64,000 nt of DNA, taken from contig LNED01000033.1 of NCBI GenBank assembly GCA_001464915.1, forward strand, positions 62,001 through 126,000, given 5' to 3'. This DNA is from Sphingomonadales bacterium Ga0077531. GTDB lineage: Bacteria > Pseudomonadota > Alphaproteobacteria > Sphingomonadales > Sphingomonadaceae. This document shows positions 8,538 to 18,936 of the stretch, piece after piece; the stretch's first letter is position 1, and each line of letters starts with the position of its first letter. Below the pieces are notes generated by a model. It did not search any database. It was given only the letters and a program-made list of their open reading frames with translations, and was not told where the DNA came from. The position numbers were made by a program, and so were the translations under genes.

Positions 8538-10057
8538 CGGGCGCGGATGAAGGCGCGGATATCGGCGCTGAGCTGCGCGCGGTCGTCGTCGCGGACATAC
8601 ATCATGTGGCCCGCGCCGTAATATTTCCACGTGATCCGATCCTGCGGAATGCCGGTGCGCTTCAACGAATATTCCGCGCCAAAGAACGGCGTAGCGAAAT
8701 CATAATACCCCTGCGCGTTGAATACCCTGAGGTCGCTGTTCTGCCGCAGCGCCTGCCCGATCAGCGGCGCGACGTTCAGGTACGCGCTGCGCCCTTGTCC
8801 GCCCAGGCTCCAGTCCCAGTTCTGCCCCGGCTCACGCCCGATCGACTGGTATTCGCGGGTTGTCTCGTACCCCAGCCCTTCGCGCGCCCAGACATTGATC
8901 GCGGCGGTATAGCCAGCATCGATGCCGTAGAAGCTCGGGTCATTATCGGGCGTTTCCCCGGCATTGTCGAAATCGGTGCCGGTGTAGCGCGCGTCCAGCC
9001 GCCCGATGGTTTGTCCGCGATCGCGCAGCAATTCCTTGTAGTACCGCTGATCGGTGACGCGCAGGTCGGCCTGATCAAGATAGGTTTCGCTGAGGCCGGT
9101 AAGGCGCGCCAGTTCGCGCCGCACAGTCGCGCGTTCTTCGGCAGGCAAGTCCTGCCCTTTCAGCAGCGCCGTGGCGAACGGGCCGATAGCGAAGTGGCGC
9201 GCTTCTTCGACGATAGCTTCGACCGAAGGCGCTTCAACCTTGCCATGGAAATAGGCCGCCGCCGCCATGTTGGGCAGGGTGACGATATAGGCCATCTCGT
9301 TCCCCGGCGTCGGCTCGCGCCCGGCAAAATCGAGGATCGTCGAGATCAGGATCAACCCGTTGAGGCCGACGTCGTTATAGGTGCCGCCCTCCAGCTCGTC
9401 CGCGACCATCGCAGTGCGGGTGGTGCCGTAGCTTTCCCCGCCGAGATATTTTGGGCTGCTCCACCGGGCATTGTCGTTGAGCCACAGCCGGATAACCTTG
9501 GCCACCGCGCGGCCATCTTGCCTGAGGCCGTAGTATTTCTTGGGATCGGTGCCTTGGGTCAGGTGGCTGAAGCCGGTGCCGGGCGGGTCGATGAACACTA
9601 GGTCGGCCACATCGAGTAGGCTGTCCGGATTGTCGAGCAGCGGATAGGGCGGCGCGCCATCGTCTTTCGCGTCCGAGGGGATGGCGACCCGCTTCGGCCC
9701 GAATGCGCCCATCTGGAGCCACACTGAGCCCGAACCCGGCCCGCCATTGTAGATGAAGAACACCGGGCGGGAGGGGTCTGCGGGGGTTTTGATGTAGGAC
9801 GTGGTGACGATGACGGCTTCAGACTTGCCAGCGTCGTCCGACAGAATCGTGTCGGCAATCGTCGCACGATAGCCGATGCGCTGCCCGCCGAATGTGCCGA
9901 CAAGGTCGCGGGTGCGCGTCTGCGCGACCGGCGCAGCAGGCTTGGCCGCATCCATCTTGGGCGCGGGGTCATCCTGCGCGGTGGTGGGTACGGCACTAAA
10001 GAGAACTGGAGCGGCGAGGGTGAGCGCAGCAAGGCTCAAGGGGAATCGACGGTTCAT
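8534..10057 (-). CDS. Exported serine carboxypeptidase, peptidase family S10
   Basis: The 507-residue product has an N-terminal signal peptide (Leu/Ala-rich, ending near SAVPTTAQ) and the fold markers of S10 carboxypeptidases. These are the oxyanion motif YNGGPGSGS (about 103-111), the nucleophile Ser209 in GGESYGTTR, a probable Asp near 453 in YYDFATPF, and His484 in YGAGHMMYV. It is expected to trim C-terminal residues from peptides in the periplasm or outside the cell. It heads a two-gene unit with the lipoprotein downstream. Confidence 0.93.
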   Translation of the reverse strand: MNRRFPLSLAALTLAAPVLFSAVPTTAQDDPAPKMDAAKPAAPVAQTRTRDLVGTFGGQRIGYRATIADTILSDDAGKSEAVIVTTSYIKTPADPSRPVFFIYNGGPGSGSVWLQMGAFGPKRVAIPSDAKDDGAPPYPLLDNPDSLLDVADLVFIDPPGTGFSHLTQGTDPKKYYGLRQDGRAVAKVIRLWLNDNARWSSPKYLGGESYGTTRTAMVADELEGGTYNDVGLNGLILISTILDFAGREPTPGNEMAYIVTLPNMAAAAYFHGKVEAPSVEAIVEEARHFAIGPFATALLKGQDLPAEERATVRRELARLTGLSETYLDQADLRVTDQRYYKELLRDRGQTIGRLDARYTGTDFDNAGETPDNDPSFYGIDAGYTAAINVWAREGLGYETTREYQSIGREPGQNWDWSLGGQGRSAYLNVAPLIGQALRQNSDLRVFNAQGYYDFATPFFGAEYSLKRTGIPQDRITWKYYGAGHMMYVRDDDRAQLSADIRAFIRAR

Positions 10058-10134
10058 GGGTCAGTTGAGTGACAGGCTTGGAGGCGGGGTTCAAGTCTGT
10101 GGGGGCAGCGTTGCGCCCAACTTCATGGCGCGCG

Positions 10135-10455
10135 TTATGCGGCGCGGGGCTGAATGCGATCAAGCTCGCCATTAAGCGCGCGCTTGGCGGTGCGGAGCTC
10201 GGCGCTGGTCTGAAGCCGCAGAAAGAAACCCTCCGACATTCCGAAGTAGCGCGAAAGGCGCAGGTCGAGTTCGCCATCGATCCGGGTGACGCCGTCGATC
10301 ATCGCTTGCAGGCGCGCTGGCTCAACCGCAATGGCATTGGCCAAGGCGGGGGTATCGAGCTTCAGTGGCTCCATGAACTCGGAAACCAGCATTTCGCCCG
10401 CATGGGGGATGTGCAGCCAGTCCGAGGTGTCAGTGGTAGTCGACGATTTCGACAT
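10135..10455 (-). CDS. higA: HigA-family antitoxin (XRE-type helix-turn-helix)
   Basis: This protein (106 residues from ATG 10455; an upstream ATG at 10464 is also possible) starts its conserved part with HAGEMLVSEFMEPL, the usual HigA opening (family form: HPGE.L.EEF..PL). A helix-turn-helix follows in DTPALANAIAVEPARLQAMIDG, then the family's DLRLSRYFGMSEGFFLRLQ. It should neutralise HigB and repress the pair's promoter. The reading frame overlaps the end of higB, so toxin comes first in the operon, the typical higBA order. Confidence 0.93.
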   Translation of the reverse strand: MSKSSTTTDTSDWLHIPHAGEMLVSEFMEPLKLDTPALANAIAVEPARLQAMIDGVTRIDGELDLRLSRYFGMSEGFFLRLQTSAELRTAKRALNGELDRIQPRAA

Positions 10456-10711
10456 CGTATGCATTTCCGTTGTTCCAGCGGAAACATATACGCCATTTCA
10501 TGTTAATTGAAATGGAATGCTGACCGGCGCGGTCACGGTCGAGTTCGTGCAGGCGGTTACTCGGCGGCAGTTTGAGATCATCGAGTGTGTCGGCGGCGTC
10601 GATCATGTTCAGCTTCGCCAGCGCGCGCTGCTGGATTTCGGCGGGCAGCTTGCGGCTGCGTCGGCCAGACCAGAGGCGCTCGGATTCATTGTCGGCGAAG
10701 GACTGGATCAT
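10430..10711 (-). CDS. higB: HigB-family toxin (RelE superfamily mRNA interferase)
   Basis: The 93-residue protein matches the HigB fold: an N-terminal MIQSFADNESERLW, a central LPPSNRLHELDRDRAGQHSI, and a C-terminal WRICFRWNNGNAYDVEIVDYH. The basic/aromatic RICFRW strand and the terminal DYH are characteristic of ribosome-dependent HigB endoribonucleases. It starts at ATG 10711, a few bases downstream of a dyad that is a good operator candidate, and overlaps the downstream antitoxin gene. The pair is complete, with no frameshift. Confidence 0.93.
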   Translation of the reverse strand: MIQSFADNESERLWSGRRSRKLPAEIQQRALAKLNMIDAADTLDDLKLPPSNRLHELDRDRAGQHSISINMKWRICFRWNNGNAYDVEIVDYH

Positions 10712-10717
10712 GGCTGA

Positions 10718-10740
10718 ATTCTTCTTTGCATTTGAAGAAT
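10718..10740. promoter_or_regulatory. Dyad operator candidate for higBA autoregulation
   Basis: ATTCTTC (10718-10724) and GAAGAAT (10734-10740) form a perfect 7-bp inverted repeat with a 9-bp spacer. It lies 7 bp upstream of the higB start codon, in a patch far more AT-rich than its surroundings. HigA proteins bind such dyads to repress their own operon, so this is the likely operator. The exact promoter elements are not certain. Confidence 0.6.
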
Positions 10741-10866
10741 ATAGCCAATGAGGCCGCGTCCCACGACAAGCCTCGACTGCTAATCCCCAGACCCGTCGCT
10801 ATTATTCTGATTTATCTTGTGAAAAACTAAGAATTTTCGAACCGCTTTCCTGCGGAATTCGGTCGG

Positions 10867-13062
<2,196 letters not shown>

Positions 13063-13184
13063 GCCCTGCCATATGCGTCCGGTCGGCGCGAATGTGAAGG
13101 GCTGCAAAATTCCGTGGCACGCATCGCCCCGCGATCGGTTATATTACGTGGAAACGGGGCAGGCCCGCAGCAGGAGAACGACCA

Positions 13185-13718
13185 ATGAAGCGGATCATCA
13201 TGGCAGCAGCGGGCGCAATGCTGCTTTCGGGCTGTTCGGGCGGCGGCGATGCCGATGCCAACAGCGATGGCGAAATTACCGCCAAGGAAGTCGCCAAACA
13301 GGCCAAGGCTGAAGGCATCACGCCCGAACCCGGGCTGTACCGCACCACGATGACCATGACCGGGATCGATATTCCCGGCATGCCCCCCGAAATGGCCGAT
13401 CACGGCGCGGGCGCCACCACCACATCGGAAAATTGCCTGACCAAAGAAGACGTCGCCAAAGGCTTGGAAGAGATGATGAAGCAGGGCCAGAACGGTGAAT
13501 GCAGCTATGAAAGCTTCAACCTTAAAGGCGGCAAGATTGACGCTGTGATGCTGTGCAAGACACCCGAAGGCGATGCGCGCATGACCATGAAGGGCACCGC
13601 AACACCCACTTCAACTGATTTCACCGCGACCATGGCAATGGATTTGGGCGAGCAGGGCGAAGGCACAATGGAATTTGCCGCAAAGCAGGAACGGATCGGC
13701 GATTGCCCGGCGAAATAG
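13185..13718 (+). CDS. DUF3617-domain lipoprotein
   Basis: The product has 177 residues and a lipoprotein signal peptide (MKRIIMAAAGAMLLSGC, lipobox Cys at residue 17). The mature protein opens with acidic, Asp/Asn-rich sequence, then EPGLYRTTMTMTGIDIPG, which is the typical beginning of DUF3617. Paired cysteines follow (SENCLTKEDV, GECSYESF, LCKTPEG and the near-terminal GDCPAK), probably forming periplasmic disulfides. Function of the family is unknown. A good Shine-Dalgarno sequence (AGGAG) precedes the ATG. Confidence 0.88.
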   Translation: MKRIIMAAAGAMLLSGCSGGGDADANSDGEITAKEVAKQAKAEGITPEPGLYRTTMTMTGIDIPGMPPEMADHGAGATTTSENCLTKEDVAKGLEEMMKQGQNGECSYESFNLKGGKIDAVMLCKTPEGDARMTMKGTATPTSTDFTATMAMDLGEQGEGTMEFAAKQERIGDCPAK

Positions 13719-13789
13719 CTCCGAAACAGGGCCCTGCCGAATGTGACATTTCAGGGAATGTTCATCCTGCCGATGGCCTAGAGGAGCCT

Positions 13790-14626
13790 ATGGCACTGCT
13801 CCGCTTCATCCCTGAAATGCCACGCCTGCCCGGCCCCTTGGTCGCGGCTGCCACTGCGGCTGGGGCGCAGACGCGTCAGGCCTATGAGGCGAGCGAATTC
13901 GGACGCCGGGTCGCGCTGGCACGCGAAGTCATCCCGCAGGAGCACGAAGCGGGCAAGCCCCGGCTGGTGCGGTTGCTGGGCGAAGCGGCCATCCTGATTG
14001 AGCCGCTGCGCCGCTCGCGCCGCCCGAAACTGGCCATCGCAGCCAGCGCCAATCCGCAGACGGTGATGATCCTGCCCGGTTTCGCCACGCGCCCGGGCCG
14101 GATGCGCTATCTCGCCCAGCAACTGGAGGCGGCGGGCCATATCGCCAAACGTTGGGGGCAGGGCCGCAACTGGGGGCCGAAACCCGATACGTTTGATCAG
14201 GTCGAGGCACGGATGCTCGATCTCCATGCCCGCCACGGGCGCCCGGTGGTGCTGATCGGCTGGAGCCTTGGCGGATTGTACGCGCGCGAACTGGCCAAGC
14301 GTCAGCCGCATGCGGTCGCTAAGGTGATCACGATGGGGTCGCCATTCTCGGGCTCCCCGCGCGCCAATAACGTCTGGCGCGCTTATCAATTCATCACTGG
14401 CCATTCGGTCGACGCTCCGCCGGTCGAGGCTGAGCTGGCGGTCAAACCGCCGGTTGAAACGGTCGCCCTGTGGAGCGCCAATGATGGTGCGATTGCCCCG
14501 CGCTGCGCGGCGGGCCGTCCGGGTGAGCGTGACCGGGCGATTGCGGTGCGCTGCACACACCTTGGCTTTACCTATGATCCGCAGGTGATCGCCACCTTGC
14601 TGGCAGAGCTTGAAGCCACCCGCTGA
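13790..14626 (+). CDS. Alpha/beta hydrolase (esterase/lipase-like)
   Basis: Start ATG 13790 is preceded by GAGGAG, giving 278 residues. An alpha-helical N-terminal arm leads to the hydrolase core: VMILPGFATRPGRMRYLA resembles the oxyanion region of PGAP1/lipase-type folds, and the nucleophile elbow is GWSLGGLYARELA. A candidate acidic residue is in WSANDGAIAP and a candidate His in CTHLGFTYDP, so the triad appears complete. The gene lies about 90 bp upstream of the ATP-grasp/Anbu cluster on the same strand. Whether it belongs to that system is unclear. The substrate is unknown. Confidence 0.85.
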   Translation: MALLRFIPEMPRLPGPLVAAATAAGAQTRQAYEASEFGRRVALAREVIPQEHEAGKPRLVRLLGEAAILIEPLRRSRRPKLAIAASANPQTVMILPGFATRPGRMRYLAQQLEAAGHIAKRWGQGRNWGPKPDTFDQVEARMLDLHARHGRPVVLIGWSLGGLYARELAKRQPHAVAKVITMGSPFSGSPRANNVWRAYQFITGHSVDAPPVEAELAVKPPVETVALWSANDGAIAPRCAAGRPGERDRAIAVRCTHLGFTYDPQVIATLLAELEATR

Positions 14627-14693
14627 CAGCGCCGGTTTGCGCAAATTGTCGAGGGCGCTTTCCTTTTGCGAAACCCCGGTTACATTGTGCACT

Positions 14694-14706
14694 GCACCTA
14701 AGGTGC
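14694..14706. promoter_or_regulatory. Short palindrome upstream of the Anbu cluster
   Basis: GCACC-TAA-GGTGC is a perfect 5-bp inverted repeat with a three-base centre, 14 bp before the first gene of the cluster. It shares the core ACCTAAG with another palindrome in the gap after the Anbu gene (18829-18844). It could be an operator; the short length means chance is possible. Confidence 0.35.
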
Positions 14707-14719
14707 GATGCGGGGGTCG

Positions 14720-16150
14720 ATGAGCGCGGGCAGCAGCAATTTTGACGAGATGTTCGACGGCAGCGGCCAGACCCGGCCTGCCTATGATGAATATTGCCGT
14801 TGGTACAACGAACAGCCGGCCGAATTCCTCAAGCGCAAAAACCGGGAGGCGGATGACAGTTTCCGCCGCACCGGGATTACCTTCAACGTCTATGGCGAAG
14901 ACGCGGCCGAAGAACGGCTGATCCCGTTCGACATGGTGCCGCGCATCATCACCGCGAACGAATGGCGCAAGGTATCGCGCGGGATCGAACAGCGGGTGAG
15001 GGCGCTCAATTCGTTCCTGTACGATCTGTATCACCGGCAGGAAATCGTCCGCGCGGGCCGTCTGCCCGAGCGGTTGCTGCGCAAGAATGATGCGTGGCTG
15101 GCCAACATGGTCGGCTTTACCCCACCGGGCGGGATCTACACCCACATCGTCGGGATCGATCTGGTGCGCACCGGGCCGGATGAATTTTTCGTGCTGGAAG
15201 ATAACGCCCGCACGCCGTCGGGCGTTTCGTACATGCTCGAAAACCGCGAAACGATGATGGGGATGTTCCCCGATCTGTTCAGCCGGATCGCGGTGGAAAG
15301 CGTGTCGAACTACCCGCGCCGGCTTGCGCGCAGCCTCGCCGCCTGTGTCCCCCCGGCCTTCACCGGGGGCAAGCCGACCGTCGCGGTGCTGACGCCGGGG
15401 ATCTATAACTCGGCTTATTTCGAGCACGCCTTCCTCGCTGACCAGATGGGGGCGGAACTGGTTGAAGGCAGCGATCTACGCGTCGTGGGCGGCCGGGTGC
15501 AGATGCGCACCACGCTGGGATATAAACCGATCGACGTGCTCTATCGCCGGGTCGATGATGATTACCTCGACCCCCTGACCTTCAATCCGGATTCTGCGCT
15601 GGGCGTGCCGGGGATCATGGATGTGTACCGCGCGGGCGGGATCACCATCGCCAATGCGCCGGGCACCGGGGTGGCCGATGACAAGGCGATTTACAGTTTC
15701 ATGCCCGAAATCGTCGAATTCTACACCGGCGAAAAACCGCTGCTGCCCAATGTCCAGACGTGGCGCTGCGCCGACAAGGACAGCCTTGCTTACGTGCTCG
15801 ATAACTTGGCCGAACTGGTGGTCAAGGAAGTGCATGGATCGGGCGGCTACGGGATGCTGATCGGGCCGACATCATCCAAGCGCGAGATCGCCGCCTTCCG
15901 CGAGAAACTTGTCGCCAAGCCCGATAACTACATCGCGCAGCCGACTTTGGCGCTGTCGACCTGCCCGATCTACACCGCCAAGGGCCTCGCCCCGCGGCAC
16001 CTTGACCTGCGCCCATTCGTTCTGGTCTCGCCCGATGGAATCGACATCACCCCGGGCGGGCTGACGCGGGTGGCGCTGAAAAAGGGATCGCTGGTGGTGA
16101 ACTCGTCGCAAGGCGGGGGCACCAAGGATACGTGGGTGCTGAAAGACTGA
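14720..16150 (+). CDS. Circularly permuted ATP-grasp type 2 protein (DUF404/DUF407)
   Basis: The start at ATG 14720 (476 residues) is chosen for the preceding GGGGG and because homologues begin near FDEMFDG. The conserved N-terminal part includes RPAYDEYCRWYNE and the segment GITFNVYGED. The ATP-grasp-like core contains FVLEDNARTPSGVSYMLENR, VVKEVHGSGGYGMLIGPTSS and DLRPFVLVSP, which are hallmarks of the circularly permuted ATP-grasp family. Such enzymes are predicted to form peptide (amide) bonds at the expense of ATP. The alpha-E gene begins two bases after its stop. In related genomes these genes travel with alpha-E, transglutaminase and Anbu genes, exactly as here. Confidence 0.94.
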   Translation: MSAGSSNFDEMFDGSGQTRPAYDEYCRWYNEQPAEFLKRKNREADDSFRRTGITFNVYGEDAAEERLIPFDMVPRIITANEWRKVSRGIEQRVRALNSFLYDLYHRQEIVRAGRLPERLLRKNDAWLANMVGFTPPGGIYTHIVGIDLVRTGPDEFFVLEDNARTPSGVSYMLENRETMMGMFPDLFSRIAVESVSNYPRRLARSLAACVPPAFTGGKPTVAVLTPGIYNSAYFEHAFLADQMGAELVEGSDLRVVGGRVQMRTTLGYKPIDVLYRRVDDDYLDPLTFNPDSALGVPGIMDVYRAGGITIANAPGTGVADDKAIYSFMPEIVEFYTGEKPLLPNVQTWRCADKDSLAYVLDNLAELVVKEVHGSGGYGMLIGPTSSKREIAAFREKLVAKPDNYIAQPTLALSTCPIYTAKGLAPRHLDLRPFVLVSPDGIDITPGGLTRVALKKGSLVVNSSQGGGTKDTWVLKD

Positions 16151-16151
16151 C

Positions 16152-17096
16152 ATGTTAGGCCGCACCGCCCACAGCCTGTTCTGGATGTTCCGCTATCTTG
16201 AGCGGGCCGAGAACACTGCGCGTCTGCTCGAAGCGGCGCTGCGGATGGCGCTGACCCGCGATCTGGTGACGGCGGAGGCGGAATGGCGATCGGTCATCGC
16301 AACGCTCGGCCTGCAACGGGCTTATGAAGCTTTGCATGACGGGTATGACGGCGTGTCGGTCTGGAACTTCGTCCTGCGCGGGCCGTCCAACCCCGGCAAT
16401 GTCCGGCAGATGTTCGGCGCGGTGCGATCCAACGCACGAACCGCGCGGATCAATATCTCGGGCGATGTGTGGGAAGCGGTCAACGAAAACTGGATGAAGC
16501 TTGACGCACTGCTCGTCCGCCCAGTTGGGCAAATGGCGGTGGGTGAAGTGCTGACCGCGATCCGCCGCGCGGGCACGCAGGTGCACGGCGCGTTTGACGG
16601 GTCGATGCTGCGCGATGAAGGCTATCACTTCAGCCGCGCGGGCACTTTCATCGAGCGGGCGGACAGCACAGCGCGCATCCTCGACATGAAGTATTTTCTG
16701 CTGCTGCCGTCACTGTCCTATGTCGGATCGAGCCTTGATACCGGGCAGTGGGAACAGGTGCTGCGATCGGTCGCCGGCGCGCGGGTTTATAGCTGGCTTA
16801 ACGCCGGGCAGATCGAAGCGCGCGGGATCGTGGAATTCGTGGTGCTGGATGACCGCTTCCCGCGCAGTCTGGCGTTTTGTCGCAATGCGCTGCGCGATAA
16901 CCTTGCCGCGCTCGCCCGGATGCACGGGGTCGAAGGGCGCAGCAATGTCCTGATGCGTGATGCTGATACGCGAATCAGCCATCTGTGCGTCGATCAGATT
17001 TTCGAAGCTGGGCTGCACGAATTCCTGATCGATTTCCTAAACCGCAACGCCGCCATCGCGCAGGCGGTTGCGCAGGATTACCGGTTCCACACATGA
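16152..17096 (+). CDS. Alpha-E domain protein (DUF403)
   Basis: This 314-residue all-helical protein starts with the family opening MLGRTAHSLFWMFRYLERAENTA (given here in outline: GRTAHSLFWMFRYLERAEN, residues 3-21). Other alpha-E markers are VWEAVNENWMKLD, RDEGYHFSRAGTFIERADST and LLPSLSYVGSSLDTGQWEQVLR. No catalytic residues are known for the family, and a scaffold or adaptor role for the ATP-grasp partner has been proposed from genome context. It lies two bases after the ATP-grasp gene and overlaps the transglutaminase start as ATGA, so the three are translated as one unit. Confidence 0.93.
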   Translation: MLGRTAHSLFWMFRYLERAENTARLLEAALRMALTRDLVTAEAEWRSVIATLGLQRAYEALHDGYDGVSVWNFVLRGPSNPGNVRQMFGAVRSNARTARINISGDVWEAVNENWMKLDALLVRPVGQMAVGEVLTAIRRAGTQVHGAFDGSMLRDEGYHFSRAGTFIERADSTARILDMKYFLLLPSLSYVGSSLDTGQWEQVLRSVAGARVYSWLNAGQIEARGIVEFVVLDDRFPRSLAFCRNALRDNLAALARMHGVEGRSNVLMRDADTRISHLCVDQIFEAGLHEFLIDFLNRNAAIAQAVAQDYRFHT

Positions 17097-17965
17097 GCAA
17101 CATGAAACTCTCGATCCGGCACACCACGCATTATGCTTTTGCCCAGCCGGTGGTTCACGCGCTGCAACGGTTGCGCCTGACGCCGAAGGCCACGCAAGGC
17201 CAGCGGATCATCGATTGGTCGATGACGTTCGACAACGCCCATGCCGAACTGGAATATGACGATCAGCATTTCAACCACGTCACGTTGATCGGGCTGGCCC
17301 CCGGCGCGCGAGAGGTGACGGTGACGTGTCAGGGCACCGTGGAGACCGACGACAATGCCGGGGTGATCGGCCGCCATTCGGGCCATCTGCCCTTGTGGAG
17401 CTTCCTGCGGCAAACCCCGTTAACCCGCCCCGGCGCGAAACTGCGTGGGTTGCTGCGCGAGGTGTCGGGGCCAATTGACACCGTGCCGCTCGATTTCCTG
17501 CACGCGCTATCGGGCCTGATCCGCGACCGGATTACATATGAAACCGGGCGCACCCATTCCGCCACCACCGCCGAAGAAGCGGTCGGCCACGGCGCGGGTG
17601 TGTGTCAGGATCACGCGCATATCTTTATCAGCGCAGCGCGGGCGAGCGGGATACCGGCGCGTTATGTCAGCGGTTACCTGATGATGGACGACCGGATCGA
17701 ACAGGAAGCCACTCACGCCTGGGCCGAAGCACACGTCGAAGGGCTGGGCTGGGTCGGGTTCGATGTCTCCAACGGGATCAGCCCTGATCCGCGCTATGTC
17801 CGCGTGGCGACGGGGAGCGATTACCGCGATGCCGCGCCTGTCACCGGGATCAGCGTGGGCGCCGCCGCAGCCGAAATGCTGACCGTGGGGGTCGCGGTGA
17901 AATCGCACTCCCAATCCCAATCCCAAACGCAATCTGGTCAACAGCAGGATCAGTCCACGCAGTAA
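17093..17965 (+). CDS. Transglutaminase-like cysteine protease/amidase with Ser/Gln-rich tail
   Basis: The 290-residue protein starts at ATG 17093, overlapping the alpha-E stop. It has the bacterial transglutaminase N-terminal beta-domain (KLSIRHTTHYAFAQPV) and a papain-fold core. The triad is the Cys of GHGAGVCQDHAHIF, the His of EATHAWAEAHVEG and the Asp of WVGFDVSNGI. Such enzymes cleave or exchange amide bonds, and here it probably acts on peptides made by the ATP-grasp partner (inference). The last 20 or so residues are a Ser/Gln repeat encoded by a hexanucleotide array (17909-17926) unrelated to the domain. Confidence 0.93.
   Translation: MSNMKLSIRHTTHYAFAQPVVHALQRLRLTPKATQGQRIIDWSMTFDNAHAELEYDDQHFNHVTLIGLAPGAREVTVTCQGTVETDDNAGVIGRHSGHLPLWSFLRQTPLTRPGAKLRGLLREVSGPIDTVPLDFLHALSGLIRDRITYETGRTHSATTAEEAVGHGAGVCQDHAHIFISAARASGIPARYVSGYLMMDDRIEQEATHAWAEAHVEGLGWVGFDVSNGISPDPRYVRVATGSDYRDAAPVTGISVGAAAAEMLTVGVAVKSHSQSQSQTQSGQQQDQSTQ
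17909..17926 (+). repeat. Hexanucleotide tandem repeat TCCCAA x3
   Basis: Three perfect consecutive copies of TCCCAA occur at 17909-17926, followed by degenerate CAA-containing units to about 17945. They encode the alternating Ser/Gln tail of the transglutaminase. Because the unit is six bases, copy-number changes would lengthen or shorten the tail without a frameshift. Confidence 0.8.
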
Positions 17966-18048
17966 CCCGCACTGCGTGAATCCCGGCCTTTGCGCGCCGC
18001 CGCGCTTCAGTATAGGGCGACCGCTCGGCGGAGAGAGAGGATGACGGC

Positions 18049-18795
18049 ATGACGTATTGCGTTGGGATGGTGCTGGATCGCGGGCTGGTGCTGATGAGCG
18101 ACACCCGCACCAATTCGGGCGTCGACAACATCTCTACCTTTCGCAAGCTGTTCCATTGGAGCGTGCCGGGCGAACGCATGATCGCGGTGATGACGGCGGG
18201 CAATCTGGCCACCACACAGGCGGTCGTCAGCCAGCTTGAAGAACGCACCAAGGCCCCGAGTGAACGCGACAATGCGTTGCTTAAAGGCCCGACCATGTTT
18301 CAGGTTGTCACTGAAATCGGGCGTCTGCTGCGCACCACGATCGAATCCGCGCAGGCCGTCAATGGCGATAGCGGCAAGGGCCGGTTTACCGCGACCATGA
18401 TCGTCGCCGGGCAAATTGCGGGCATGCAGCCGCGCCTGTTCATGATCTATCCCGAAGGCAATTTCATCGAAGCCAGCTGGGACACGCCGTTCTTCCAGAT
18501 TGGCGAGACCAAATATGGCCGCCCGATCCTGATCCGCGGGTATGACCGCGACATGAGTTTTGAAGACGCGGTCAAACTGTTGATGGTGAGTTTCGATTCC
18601 ACCTTGAAGGCGAACCTGTCGGTCGGCCTGCCGCTCGATCTGCTGGTAATCGGCAAGGACGCTTTCGCGCCAAGCCACGAACACCGGGTCACAGGCGAAG
18701 ATCCATATTTCGACACGATCTCATCGGGTTGGGGCAATGCACTTAAATCAGCGTTCCACTCGCTCCCACCTTACGTTTTTGCTGAAAACGACTAA
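18049..18795 (+). CDS. Anbu-type proteasome-like peptidase (ancestral beta subunit)
   Basis: The 248-residue protein begins MTYCVGMVLDRGLVLMSD, the conserved opening of the Anbu family, related to HslV and the 20S beta subunits. Removal of Met1 would expose Thr as the N-terminal nucleophile. The usual acidic and basic partners are present as Asp18 in SDTRTNSG and Lys33 in TFRKLF. Anbu assembles into open ring or helical oligomers; its substrate and any ATPase partner are unknown. A strong Shine-Dalgarno (GGAGAGAGAGG) precedes the start. The gene closes the ATP-grasp/alpha-E/transglutaminase unit 83 bp after the transglutaminase, so all four are likely co-transcribed. Confidence 0.95.
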   Translation: MTYCVGMVLDRGLVLMSDTRTNSGVDNISTFRKLFHWSVPGERMIAVMTAGNLATTQAVVSQLEERTKAPSERDNALLKGPTMFQVVTEIGRLLRTTIESAQAVNGDSGKGRFTATMIVAGQIAGMQPRLFMIYPEGNFIEASWDTPFFQIGETKYGRPILIRGYDRDMSFEDAVKLLMVSFDSTLKANLSVGLPLDLLVIGKDAFAPSHEHRVTGEDPYFDTISSGWGNALKSAFHSLPPYVFAEND

Positions 18796-18828
18796 CCTCG
18801 GATCGGGATCAAGGTCCACTTCGGAGGG

Positions 18829-18844
18829 AAATACCTAAGTATTT
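18829..18844. promoter_or_regulatory. Palindrome downstream of Anbu, upstream of LuxR-type regulator
   Basis: AAATAC-CTAA-GTATTT is a perfect 6-bp inverted repeat with a four-base centre in the 141-bp gap between the Anbu gene and the regulator. Followed by TT, it could be a weak terminator of the Anbu operon. Alternatively it could be an operator, since it shares ACCTAAG with the palindrome at 14694-14706. Confidence 0.45.
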
Positions 18845-18936
18845 TCAACGAGATGATTCTTACCGGATATGGTAAATCCTCCGGATTGGCGGCGCTACTG
18901 CGTGAGGCCGAGGGAGTCTTGTGCAAAGTCAAGCAC

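Noticed and set aside
13778-15427. 549-residue frame opposite the hydrolase and ATP-grasp genes
   Set aside because: It spans two well-supported plus-strand genes and shows no conserved motif.
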